From the NCBI RefSeq assembly GCF_010093595.1, contig NW_022985449.1:1380708-1444707 (forward strand): DNA of 64,000 nt. The letters are read 5' to 3'. The notes below the pieces were generated by a model. That model was not told the DNA's origin, searched no databases, and saw nothing but the letters and a program-made list of their open reading frames with translations. Origin of the DNA: Mytilinidion resinicola. Its lineage: Eukaryota > Ascomycota > Dothideomycetes > Mytilinidiales > Mytilinidiaceae. The position numbers were made by a program, and so were the translations under genes. This document shows, piece by piece, positions 53,463-64,000 of this stretch; within the stretch, counting starts at the first letter, position 1; each line of letters starts with the position of its first letter.

Positions 53463-55998
53463 CTAAAACGGACTATTAACAATCTCATTCCGCCCCAAAT
53501 AACTCCCCCTCGCCCCACTCCTCCGCGGCGTGCCCACCCTTGCCGGACTCGCAATACTCTCCCGCGTCGGCCGCTGCAGCGCGCGCTTCGCCACCATATT
53601 CACCTCATTCGGCAGCGCCACAATCAGATTCTTATCACTGCCAAACTTGAAATTATCCGCCTTGACCTCCTCGCTATACCGCTTAATGCTGTACGGATCC
53701 TTGCGGTTCGCGAGCACCTTCTTCAGGCTCCACGTGACAATAAACGGGCCGGTCGCCGTGATGATGGTGGTTTCCTTATCGGCGAGGCCCGTGTTGAAGT
53801 GCGCCGTCGTGAAGGCGATGGGCTGCTTCGTCTCGTGCTGGAACTGCGCGACGTGGCTGGGCGTCAGGCCGAGGCGGCGGGGTTGCGGCTTGTCGTCCTT
53901 CGCGAAGGCTTTCTCGAAGCCGAGCTTGCCGGCGTTCTTGCCGTCCTTTTGGAGGGCGTCGATGAGCAGGAGGTAGGTGCGCGTCGTGGCGAGCACCCAG
54001 CGCCCGTCGGCGGACACGTCCATGCCGATGATGGGGTCGCCGAGCGCGGGGATGAGGGTTTTGGCGTTGATGCCCAGGCGGTCGAAGAGGCGGATGTCGC
54101 CTTTGTTGGAGGCGACGGCGATGTGGCCCTTTTCGGTCGTGGCGGCGGCGGAGAAGTCGTTCTTGCTGACGTATGTCTTGAGGTCGGTGTTGACGAGCTT
54201 GTTGCCGGCGAGGCGGGGGTCGATGCGGTAGAGGGCGTTGCCTGAGAGGCCGAGGAAGGTCTGCTCGCCGGTCATTTGGGCGAATTTCTGCAGTTTGTTA
54301 GTCGACAGATCTAAGACGGGAAGATCGTTTGAGACTTACCTTCTCTGGAGCGAAGGTCCTGACAGTGATGTCGTCGTGAACTTTCCATTCGTCCACCACC
54401 TTTCCGTACTCTAAGTCCATACGGTAGAGCGAGTTGGGATCATCCGTGTTCTGCAGAATCATATTTGTATCCTCAGCATGCAGCATGACCTTGTTCGGAC
54501 TAAACAGCTTGCCCTTAGGCGTCTGAACTTTAGAGATGTTGGTCGAGAACTCCAGATGATTGTCCGGAGTATGCTTGAAGACCCCGATCTTGGATCCTCG
54601 GACAACGAAGGACCGATCATGCTTGTAGCCCACAGCGAGCTGAGAGTTGACATTGCCATCCTCATCGCGGGTGACAACATCGTCTTCGGACTCATCACTG
54701 TCGTAATGCTCGCTGCGCTTCCCATCATCTGCACCTTCATAGTCCTCCTCCTCTTCCTCTTCTTCATCTGGAGCGTCTTCCATCGTGAGATCGTTGAAGG
54801 CATCAAGCACGTACTGCTGATCAGTCTCCTTGGCTTTCGCCCACTTGATCTGATTGAGATGCTCCCACAGCGCCTGCATGGTCCCAGACTGGAAGTTTTC
54901 CAAGCCTTTTTCAGTCGGAAACTTCAAGAGCCAAGAGTAAGCGGAGCCATCCTCCAAGTAGTGATTGAAGATGAAGGACTGGTATTCGAAGTTGAAAACG
55001 GGGTTGATCTCAGGAATGATAGGCTGTCCGAGCCATTCTCGGTCCTTGCCAGTGATCTGAAGCCAATATTCCCAATTGCCCACTTCCAAGACTCTCGCAT
55101 GGACTTCGGGGTCCTGCTTTATGAAAGTTCCAGAGGGAAAGTCGAAGAGGTGTAGCTCCGCAACGTCGTCAGCCAACACCTCGCGGCTTTCAGGCAGAGC
55201 TGCAGATGGAGGTGCGACTGTCGGTCCCTCTTCCTGCACGGGCTCTTTGCCCTTGCCGACGACCTTCTTAGACATCTTCTCCTTGGTGGTATTCGGGAAC
55301 AAGGCCGTAGCGTCAGGAGTAGGCGGGAGGACTGGAGATCTAGACACCGGGCTGGCAAGCGGGCTAGCTTCTGGAATTGGCTCTTCGTCGTAGGAAAGGT
55401 CCTCTAGATCCTGTTCACTGGCGCGCTCGTGGCTCCGACGGAACTTCCTCTCGTACTGGCACTGGAGAGCCACGCGCTCGAACAGTGCCGCAGTCTCTGG
55501 CTGGACAGCGGAGTCGCACACAAACTCCCACAGATCACCGTAGTCGCCGCTCAAGTCGCGCCACGCAAAGACCTTCTCCCCCGTTTGGCGGATGTCGGTC
55601 CGGAACTGGAGGCTTGGGTCGAGCAGGAAGGTCTTCTCGTCCTTTTCCCCGCCGAGACCCTCAACAGCAGCGTCGTCGCCGTCTTCCTCCGCGAGAAGCT
55701 CTTCCTCGCCTTCCTCGTATGCGCGCTGTATCACGAGCTGGTATTGGAACTCCTGGCCAGTGCGGCGGATCGAGGCTGCCGCGTCCTTGAAGATGAGCTC
55801 GGAGTAGCCCTTGACGGAGAGAGGTCGGACGAGGTAGAGCTGGCCCTGGGGGATCTCGATAATGGATTCCTTTGATGCGTCGCCGAAGAGGAACTTGCTA
55901 ACTGGAGTGTTGTGTCAGTGGAGGCGCAGTAAATGAAAGGAAGGGGTTCCAAACAATGGGTTGGCGGGGGTAGACATACCGTTCCTGAGCATGAACAT
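53463..55998 (-). CDS. vid27: Vid27, vacuolar import and degradation protein
   Basis: Three exons (55998-55980, 55901-54340, 54287-53463) give 801 aa. The tiny first exon encodes MFMLRN and joins to VSKFLFGDASKESIIEIPQG, the conserved Vid27 start. The N-terminal domain (GQLYLVRPLSVKGYSELIFK, FAWRDLSGDYGDLWEFVCD) and PH-like centre (LHLFDFPSGTFIKQDPEVHA, YWLQITGKDREWLGQPI) are followed by a strongly acidic linker (EEEEEDYEGADD). The C-terminal beta-propeller holds VGYKHDRSFVVRGSKIGVF, KVMLHAEDTNMILQNTD, MTGEQTFLGLSGNALYRIDP, GHIAVASNKGDIRLFDRLG, GRWVLATTRTYLLLID and SSK-like end NEVNMVAKRALQRPTRESI. Yeast Vid27 is linked to vacuolar degradation of fructose-1,6-bisphosphatase, but its molecular role is unclear. 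The length and order match fungal orthologues. Confidence 0.95.
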
Positions 55999-56865
55999 GG
56001 TGATAAAGACGTTCAGCTAGAACTCGGGCGGTCCGAGGTGAGGTGGTGGCAGGGTGTCTGAGACTTTGAAGGGCCCCACGGGTATTTGGCGCTGGCGGGC
56101 GGGTAGGCAGGGCAAATCGCGAGCTGGTGAATGCATTATTATGACGCTGCCCGCTTACGCCACAGCAGGTGGGCAGGCAGCACAAGTGGCTTTTTCAGCG
56201 TGTCCACTACAGTGCAAGCAATCCAGACCAAACCCGACCCAAACATAGATGCCAGTACCCAAGTTTGTAACCGTGGAAAGGTCTTCAGGGACAATTGAGA
56301 GTATCCAGAAGACTAGCAATATGTTCTAAATTCAAGTTACAAGAGTCAGCTTTACCGCTGTGCAATATTTCACTGACTTCGTGATACATTTTCTGAAGTC
56401 GCGATTTCGAGCTAAAGTTAGACAGTATATGCGGGCACCGCTTACTTCCAAGATTCTCCCAGGCAACGGGCTCGTGCAGCGCGGCCCGTGATCAGACAAG
56501 TTGATTTCCTCAGGGAAACCTGGCAAACAATCGAGACATAAATTTGCCACTGTTCGCGGATGCAACTGCTTGGAGCGGCTCAAGTAGCGCTGAAGAAAGC
56601 ATAATGCTGAGAGATTATGGTAGCCCCAATCTTTAGTGTTTGAGAGCCTCCATCGTATTTACATTTCTGAAATCACGTTAAAGCATCTCAAACAGTGACG
56701 GCTCAGCATGCAGACTCATGAGGAGGCCCTGTAGTATTTTGTGTGATTACTGCTGGATTGCTACTCGTCCGCTACTGCACTGGCTCTGCCAGTTGCCGCC
56801 CGCTACCAACCTCTAACAAGTGTTACACACGCTAATCCACCTGCACCATTCCGCGGCACCCTGCA
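55999..56865. other. Intergenic, no gene seen
   Basis: Upstream of vid27 and downstream of the AP-1 beta gene, both minus strand. No coding signal. Confidence 0.5.
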
Positions 56866-59439
56866 TTAAAACAAATCCAGAAGCTCCTGGTTGCTCTTTG
56901 GTCCCGCCGGACTACCCAGCTGCTGATTCGCGGGCGGAGGCTGGCTGGAGCCTCCAAGATTTAAGCCTCCAAACCCGTTCAGTATGTCGTCGTTCGTCAT
57001 CTGCGCCGTCATGCTGGGGTTGTTGTCCCCGAATAGACCCATTAAGTCGTCCATGTTGTTCGCTGGCGCATTGGATGCCGGGGATGCAACTCTCTGCGGT
57101 GTACCAGCGAGACCCTCCAAACCTGAGGATCCCGGCGGTGGCTTTGTTTGCATTGATGCAGGCGCCGAGCCATCGAAATCGAAGTCGAGGAGATTCTCTG
57201 CGTTCTGCGGAGCTGTCCCTCCTGAGACAGCTGCAGCAGCGGCGGCTGCCGCGATCGGGTTTTCTCGAGCCTCTTGTTGTTGCTCCCTGTGAAGGTAAGT
57301 AAAGTATTACGGAGGTTGGGAAACGGCAAAACATACTCAATTGCAGCCTTTTGCATAGCTTCTGCTCCGAATCGGCCCTGTCCGAGGAATGTCTCTGGTG
57401 GCTTGTGATACACTGACGCTAGCGTTGAAAGTTCTGTGAGAAGTTGCTCGAGGAGAGGCGCCGGTAGTGATTGGATTGTGGATGTGATTGGAGGCTTGTC
57501 AGACAGGACGATGTTCTGAGCAATCATTAGTACTATTATTCATGAGGGAGACAATAAGGCATACCTTTGCAATTTGTGGGTCACTGGATAGCAGTCTCCA
57601 GTATACGTATGCTCGGTCTCTGATATCGGGGTTGTCGTTTTCCGCGGTGGCCGCCTGCAAAACCTTTTGTACTAGACCTTGCGATTGGTCCGGTTTTTTG
57701 AGAAACAGTTTGACCACAGCCGTCAAAATCTGTAGTTGTGTCTGACGTGCAGGTTAGCTTCCGCCAATTTCAAGACATAGGATCGAACCAACCTGTGTGA
57801 ACTCCTCGCTAAACCCATCAACGAATCCAGAAAGGATATCGCCGGCATTGTTGATCTTGTCCGCATACTCTCCAACGATCCAAATGAGAGCACCTCGAGC
57901 ATTCGGCTCGTCGAGCTCATCAATGCATTGGCAAAGCGTGGGAATGATACCTTCATATCCAGGGTATCTCCGGAATATATCCTTGATGACCACGATGGCT
58001 TCTTGCACAACGTAGTTGACCTTGGTATTAATGAGATCAAGGAGAGTGTTAACACACTTCTCGCTCGCACTCTCAATCTTGATAGCCACCTGACCGATTG
58101 CCTTGACTGCACGCCTGACAAAGTCCATATCAACCTCCATAGCGTACTCCTTCAGTTCTGCCAAGAGCTGGTCGACGTTCTTGTCGTTTGCAATCCTAAC
58201 CATGATCTCTAGCTTTTCGAGCTTCAAATAGGGAGGGTCGTTATATTTGCAGAAAAAGACTCGCATTTCCTTGCTGAGAACATCCGGTTGCTTCTGCAGT
58301 ATTAGGTCGATGTTTCGCAGGGCAACGTACTGGACCTCAGGTGCAGATGAGACCAAGGTAACTGGGGGTGTTAGCGCCGGTTATTACAAGCATTGGCATC
58401 TATACATACCTAGAGGAGGGGCCATTTTCTTAAGGTAGGATTTGGCAAGTTCAGGACCAACATGTCGCATGTGGAGGAACACAACTTTGACGGCTGCGAG
58501 CACCACACTTGGATTGACGTGTTGAAATTGCGGGGACACCCTTTCGCAAATGTGTTCTGCCTCCTTTGTGTCTATTGCCTTGTAGTCCGCGAGAGTTGTG
58601 AGTAAGGTGACCCGTCCCCATTCCGTGCACTCATTGAGAGCCATGAGCATCTTCTTTAACGTGGCTGCATTTATAGCGAATGCCTTCGTCTCTGGTGCTG
58701 ACTCTTGAATTTCCACCAACGCAGTTACGGAGTTCGCTACCACCATGGGGTTAGGATCGCCAATCATTTCTTGTAAAGACTCCAGGAATCCGTTCTCCAG
58801 GCACATCGAGGGGTTGAGGTCGAAGAGTTTCGCAACACATAGGGCAGCGGTTTTCCGAACGTAAGGAGATTCGTCCCGTAGAGTCTTTCTTAGAGGTTCC
58901 TCCATGTAGTCCACCATTTTGTCAACCCGAATGCAACCCATTGTCCGTATTGCCAACGCGCGCACCAGAGGATTGGGGTCTTCGGAGTCTTGAACGAAAG
59001 TGTTTACCGCGAGAATGCAGAGGTCGGGATGTGATTTGGCGTAATTCCTGACCAATGTTGTTAGATCCAGGTGCGAGTATGCGCCGGGGACAGACCTACA
59101 TCAAGTATAGATAGACTAGTTTTTTCTGGTCCAGATCAGATGTTGCTATATTCTTGAGGACATCTGGAAACAACGCGGACACGTCTTTGCCCAACGTCAT
59201 AGACATGATCGTCTTCTGGATAGCCTCTTTCCTATGAGAGATTTAGCAGATAGCTTCAAACATTTGTAGTTCCGCGCAGACGAACCTTTCGTATGCATAT
59301 TGAGACCTGGAGCCATGATCAGTACGGCGCATAATAGACTAACATGCTACGGATGCTCTTACACCAGACCTGCCCTCAGCTCGAATGTCTCCCCTTTCCT
59401 AGGTACCGCGAAGGCGCCTCTTATCCTGTTGACCGCCAT
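56866..59439 (-). CDS. apl2: AP-1 clathrin adaptor complex beta subunit (beta-adaptin)
   Basis: Multi-exon minus-strand gene from ATG 59439 (exon 1, [20 protein letters not shown], 59439-59363; exon 2 59306-59286; exon 3 from 59231) to TAA 56866-56868. The trunk is made of alpha-solenoid repeats: [140 protein letters not shown] and [20 protein letters not shown]. The hinge is Gln/Ala/Pro-rich with clathrin-box-like LLDFDFDG and the very C-terminal LLDLF. There is no appendage (ear) domain, as is usual for fungal AP-1 beta. It links cargo and clathrin at trans-Golgi and endosomes. AP-2 beta is the main alternative. Confidence 0.94.
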
Positions 59440-60623
59440 CTCTACCCTTCAGCTGCAGAGGTGACGACCGCAGGCGCCGCCCTCATGTAATTCGAGATTT
59501 GTTAGGTGGTGATCGCTAGCTCGCGGAGGGGTGTGCGCGGGGGCGACGGGGCTGAGAACTCGTTTTGGGGAGGTTTAGCGGGAGGTTTCGACTTCGAACA
59601 GGGTGCAAGCGGTGGGTTGAAGGCGTTGTGGTGATGCTGATCAGATTTGAGGTCGCGGAAGTGGTGGCCTTGTCGTGAATGGCGGGAAGTCCCCGATGGC
59701 GATTGGCGAGGCTCGAACCTCTCGTCCACGCCATCCGCAAACAACGTCAATATTCTGGGAGTGCCAGTAGGCAAGCGCTTCGTAGAAGCTACAGAGAATG
59801 GTTTGTCTCTTTTCAAATGGCTATATTACTTGGCTCAGCTCAATATCATCGCAGCCTTCTAATCTCCCCAATCTCCGGAGGCTGTTCGTAGAGGCACGAA
59901 CTGACGCTGAAGAGACTGCCTACTCAAGAAACGCGGTACTGATCCATCTATGCAAGTATACATTCAGAATACATCTAATATGGGTTGTAGTTCTACAATC
60001 TAGTTCTTTTCATGTCCTCAGTTGCAGTCTTTAGTCTTGCGGCCCAACGCATGACTGAGAAACGGATTGCAGGCTGAGGACAGCTATCGGCTTTATTTCA
60101 AAAGTTTATTTCCAGAGGATGTACGCCAGGATAGCATTATCATTCACTGTGCCGGGAGGCATAGGCGTAGAAAAGGCGTTTGGGCTTCACGAATTATGAA
60201 GAGCTTGGCGTTATCTGGAATACCCATGGGGTGGCCTAGCAAGGTCAAAGGGCTGGCAAAGTGTTCAAGAGTTGGCCCGCATCAGACTGCGGCAGACATT
60301 TAATCTTGTACAATCGTGATTCGACTCACTGAAGCACCACAGACAGTGGTACACTGACTATCAAATTGGCTACCATGACCACAGCTGATGTTGGGTATAT
60401 TGATATAAGAACTACTCCGGTCGCTTTTGCGACACTCGACACAGTCCAACCCGCCTTTCCTTCCCCTCGTCTTGGCACCACGTTTTCATCTTCTACCAGC
60501 AATGAGTTCTCTCGCGCCCGCTATGAAGACCATCACACTACATTCATACCACAGAGCAAACGCTTCCAGGACGCCTGACGCTAGTAATACTCGCAGCATC
60601 CTGGTAACCCATCGACGCTCCTT
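59440..60623. other. Intergenic, no gene seen
   Basis: Upstream of the AP-1 beta gene and downstream of the HIRIP3-like gene. No domain-bearing frames. A tRNA-like T-arm at about 59705-59725 was examined and rejected. Confidence 0.5.
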
Positions 60624-61938
60624 TCAGTCCGAGTCTGAACCTGAAAAGGCCGACTCCTCCGACTCTTCGTCCTCGTCGTCTTCACCATCACCGTTGTCCT
60701 CAACAGCATCGTCGCTGTCACCGTCTCCGCCGTCTTCTTCCTCCCCCGAATCATCTGAATCGAATTTGATAGGAGCAACTGGCTTAGAAGCTCTCGCCGC
60801 TGCTCTCCGTGGCCTTCCCCCAACATCTTCTGGGTTGCCCCAGGCCTTTGCACCCTCCTGCACAGCATTCAACTCGGCGTCCAGTTCACGTTTCGCCTTA
60901 ATTTTCTGTGCCTTCTCAAGGGTGTATCGTCCATCCATCCCGGCATCCCTCAGCAATTCTTTAAGATGACTGATTTTTTCTTTCGGGGTGTCGTATGGAG
61001 CGAGATACCGAGCCCACACCTTTTTGATTCCACAGCTCACTAGATGGCTCTGCAACTGCTTGATCTCGGCCTCTTGGGGAGTAAGGTCTTTTCCAACAGG
61101 CTTGGGCTTTGATTCGCGCGGTTTGGGGCCGCTTGTGGCCTTTTTCGTTCGCGGTGCCTTCGGTGGAGGTTCGTCTAGTACGTCTGACAGCTCGCTTTCG
61201 GAGACATCCTTCGTGGCCTTGCTAGCTTTCGTCTCCTTCTTCTGACTGCTCTCATCGTCTGACGTTTTACTGCCATTTCCTGCTGATGCATCACTCATCT
61301 CCTCGTCCGAGTCCACCTTCTTGACTTTCGCAGCTGCTCGTCGAGTAGGTTTTGTGGGGCCGTCTTCCAAATCAGAATCGCTAGGCGATTGTACTGAGTC
61401 TGGGGCATCTGATTCCTCGTCCTCGTCAGACGAAACAACCTTCCTGCGCTTCTGGGGCTTGGGCTTGGAAGCTGGAGATTTCCTCTTCACGCCTCGTGGA
61501 GGATCAGCCGCCTTGGCCTTCTTTGGCGCAGCTTTGGGTTTCGGGGTCGGCTTCGCAGGGGCGGCCTTCTTTTTCGGAGGACTGGGTTCGGATGCCGGGC
61601 TAGAAGGAGCATTATCGTTTTGGCACTGGTCCTAGTACACACATACAGTCAGCCCACAATGCAGCATATAGATTGTGCTAGTTATGTATACAGCTTGGTG
61701 CACGTGCAGGAAAACATACCACTTGGTTGTGAATGATTTGGTGGCTTTTTGTTTTCCAGTCAGCACCCTTAAGGAATTCTTTTGGCAAGTCGAGTTCCTG
61801 TTCGGCGACGGTACGGACGCGTTTCACAGTAAGGTCGTAGGTGTTGCCAGACTTCCAGATATCAATGACAGCATCACGCAAGGCCTTTTCGATCTTGGCG
61901 GCAGAGACCTGCGCTGGTCCCGCGTCGGAGTCGGACAT
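60624..61938 (-). CDS. HIRIP3-like histone chaperone with N-terminal DEK-C-like domain
   Basis: Two exons, 61938-61720 and 61631-60624, give 408 aa. Residues ~14-73 (KIEKALRDAVIDIWKSGNTY, LTVKRVRTVAEQELDLPKEF, WKTKSHQIIHNQV) resemble the DEK C-terminal helical domain. A long Lys/Pro/Ser-rich disordered centre has basic patches (KPQKRRKVVSS) and acidic casein-kinase-type sites (SSDEDEESDAPDS). A conserved C-terminal block follows: AEIKQLQSHLVSCGIKKVWA, KISHLKELLRDAGMDGRYTL, EKAQKIKAKRELDAELNAVQ, then GRPRRAAARA and an acidic tail. This order corresponds to HIRA-interacting protein 3 (CHZ-related), which binds H2A-H2B in the nucleus. Fungal copies are often only annotated as transcriptional regulators. 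Assignment by motif order; moderate certainty. Confidence 0.85.
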
Positions 61939-62684
61939 GGCGCGTTGTTGATATAGACGCGTGTGGTGTTGAGAATGGCGGCGTGGGAAAGGTGATCGTC
62001 CATGCGGAGACAGCGCCGGCGGCTTTCTGGTCGGCTAGGCTGGATCGGGCCGGGTTGCGTCAGTCCGGGTTGCTCGCGGGACAGCGGGATGCAGCTGTGC
62101 AGCTTTTGACGTGCCTGAACGACGGGAGAAGAGTCCGCTGTGGCTCGGTTGCGGCGGCACTCTGCCCAGGTTCACTGCTGCCCGATGCTGCACCGCCAGA
62201 TGAGGGCGAGCTGGCCTCCTGGGCGCTGTAAATAGAATGGAAGAATCTTGGAACGTTGCTAGGCCTCGCCTGGTCCATGCTTGCCGCGACGTCAATAAAC
62301 GGTCATGAGAGTGCTGTTTGCTTGTCTGTATAGCTGTGCAGCCAGCCGTTTCTCCCAACCACAACCCAATTCCGCCTCACCTTACCCACTATCGCCCGCT
62401 GCTCCTGCCAGAACCTTCGCTACGTGACCTCCATTTCACCGACCTCGGCCCACTATTTCCCTCGTACTCACCAGTCCTCGCCGCACAGGACGCTTGCGGA
62501 CCAGCCCGAGTACACCTCCTCAACTACCCGATCATTCTTCCGTCACCGTACCAATTCCTCCACCAGCCGTTCGGTGAAATCTTCCTTGTGGTGGAGAATC
62601 TCCAGAGTCAGCTCAACACCATTGTTCTGTCCTCCCCGTCTAACTAGCTCCAGCTTCCTGGAAACCCATTCTCCCTCCACCAAC
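61939..62684. promoter_or_regulatory. Divergent promoter region, HIRIP3-like / tps1
   Basis: 746 bp between oppositely oriented ATGs (61938 minus, 62685 plus). 62330-62680 is pyrimidine-rich and probably the tps1 5' leader. I could not pick out stress-response elements with confidence. Confidence 0.45.
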
Positions 62685-64000
62685 ATGCCGGCCGCTACAG
62701 AAGAGCCCAAGACCGACGGCCGCCTGCTTCTTGTCTCCAATCGGCTGCCCATTACAATCAAGCGATCAGATGAGGGGAAATATGACTTCTCCATGTCCTC
62801 TGGCGGGTTGGTTAGCGGATTGAGCGGCCTCTCCAAATCCACCACCTTCCAGTGGTACGGCTGGCCAGGTCTTGAGGTGCCCGAAAACGAGATACCCGAG
62901 CTGAAAGCCCGGCTGAAGGACGAATACAATGCTGTACCAATAATGCTGGATGACGAGCTCGCGGACAGGCATTACAACGGCTTCTCAAGTTCGTATACAC
63001 GTTGCGGCACCTGCCAGTGTGCGTAATGCGACACGAAGCTAACAGCTGTCTTATAGATTCTATCCTCTGGCCACTCTTCCACTACCATCCTGGAGAAATC
63101 ACATTCGACGAGTCGGCCTGGAATGCCTACACCGAAGCGAATCGCTTGTTCGCGCGAGCAATTGCAGCTGATGTGAACGACAACGATATGGTGTGGGTCC
63201 ACGACTACCATCTGATGCTGCTCCCTGCCATGTTACGTGAGGAAATTGGAACTTCCAAGAAAAATGTCAAGCTGGGCTTCTTCCTGCACACACCTTTCCC
63301 GAGTAGCGAGATATATCGGATTCTTCCGGTCCGCAACGAAATATTGCTCGGCGTACTCCATTGCGATCTCATCGGGTTCCATACCTACGATTACGCCCGC
63401 CATTTCCTGAGCAGCTGTTCAAGAATCCTGTAGGTTACTCCGACCAGACGGTTTGGCCCGAAAAGCGTGCACTGACGTTTCTTGACAGTGGATTGGCGAC
63501 TACGCCAAATGGGGTTGAGTTTCAAGGGAAGCTTGTGACCGTGGGTGCATTCCCTATCGGCATTGACCCCGAGAAATTCGAAGAAGGTCTCAAGAAGCCA
63601 AAAGTCCAAGAGCGCATAGCTACTCTGGAGCGCAAGTTTCAGGGTGTCAAGCTCATCGTGGGCGTAGATCGCCTCGATTATATCAAGGGAGTACCTCAGA
63701 AGCTTCACGCTCTTGAGGTTTTCCTCACCGAGCACCCTGATCAAATAGGCAAGGTGGTATTAGTGCAGGTAGCAGTGCCCAGTCGACAAGACGTCGAGGA
63801 GTATCAGAATCTACGTGCTGTTGTGAATGAGCTTGTGGGAAGGATAAACGGCAAATTCGGTACGTTTAGGAACAGGAGTGCGCACCATCTTACTAACATT
63901 AATAGGCACGATCGAATTTATGCCCATCCACTTCATGCATAAATCTGTCTCATTCGACGAGCTGATCGCTCTCTACGCCGTATCCGACGTCTGTCTCGTG
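62685..64000 (+). CDS. tps1: Alpha,alpha-trehalose-phosphate synthase (UDP-forming), 3' end outside window
   Basis: Exons 62685-62988, 63057-63429, 63489-63859 and 63906-64000 (cut by the window end) give the first 381 codons of a protein normally about 480-520 aa. It makes trehalose-6-phosphate from UDP-glucose and glucose-6-phosphate, in stress protection and in control of hexokinase flux. Glycosyltransferase family 20 motifs: RLLLVSNRLPITIKRSDEGK, SGGLVSGLSGLSKSTTFQWY, GWPGLEVPENEIPELKARL, SILWPLFHYHPGEI, DNDMVWVHDYHLMLLPAMLR, LGFFLHTPFPSSEIYRILPV, LIGFHTYDYARHFLSSCSRI, GVDRLDYIKGVPQKLHALEV and FMPIHFMHKSVSFDELIALY. No C-terminal phosphatase domain can be judged. Intron phases are consistent to the window edge. 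Confidence 0.96.

Noticed and set aside
59700..59730. tRNA-like T-arm (GGCTCGAACC) near 59710
   Set aside because: The reverse strand shows a GGTTCGAG loop, but the stem has a mismatch and no acceptor, D or anticodon arm can be folded at proper spacing.

Overview
The window is nuclear DNA from a filamentous ascomycete (Pezizomycotina). Genes are short-spaced on both strands and split by 40-150 nt GT-AG introns with CTAAC/CTGAC-type branch points. The gene families are typical of this group: Zn(II)2Cys6 regulator, Ayg1-type hydrolase, ABCC pump, CorA-like proteins, Vid27, Pex7 and an AlkB homologue with CUE and GRF modules. I cannot place it to class with confidence.

Layout. 1-22 kb is accessory in character. 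It holds a decayed Mutator-like (MULE) transposase fragment, a broken glutathione S-transferase, an SDR, a zinc-cluster regulator with an unresolved 5' end, a small VOC/glyoxalase-fold protein, an intact F-box/LRR protein beside a frameshifted LRR relative, a saccharopine-dehydrogenase-like reductase, an unknown ORF, hexokinase, and a frameshifted CorA-like transporter. 22-34 kb has an Ayg1-type hydrolase, an unknown ~767-aa multi-span membrane protein, a hAT-type MITE and a full-length ABCC transporter. 34-44 kb has Pex7, divergent from an AlkB dioxygenase, then an SH3 membrane protein and a zinc alcohol dehydrogenase. 43.8-46.4 kb is a satellite-like tandem array of ~178-180 bp units that reverses orientation near 45.4 kb and carries an inserted 248-bp element with a perfect 5-bp target duplication. 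47-49 kb is an APC-family permease. 49.3-53.4 kb is gene-free. 53.4-64 kb is conserved housekeeping: Vid27, AP-1 beta-adaptin, a HIRIP3-like histone chaperone and trehalose-6-phosphate synthase (cut by the window end).

How the genes relate. Hexokinase and Tps1 both act on glucose-6-phosphate metabolism but are 45 kb apart and not an operon-like unit. Pex7/AlkB and HIRIP3-like/Tps1 are divergent pairs sharing short intergenic promoters. No complete secondary-metabolite cluster is visible: there is no PKS, NRPS or terpene synthase. The most notable non-genic signals are the orientation-switching satellite with its insertion, the MITE with near-perfect 8-bp target duplication, and the concentration of frameshift or splice-site lesions in accessory genes of the first 22 kb, while nearby core genes splice cleanly into full-length frames.
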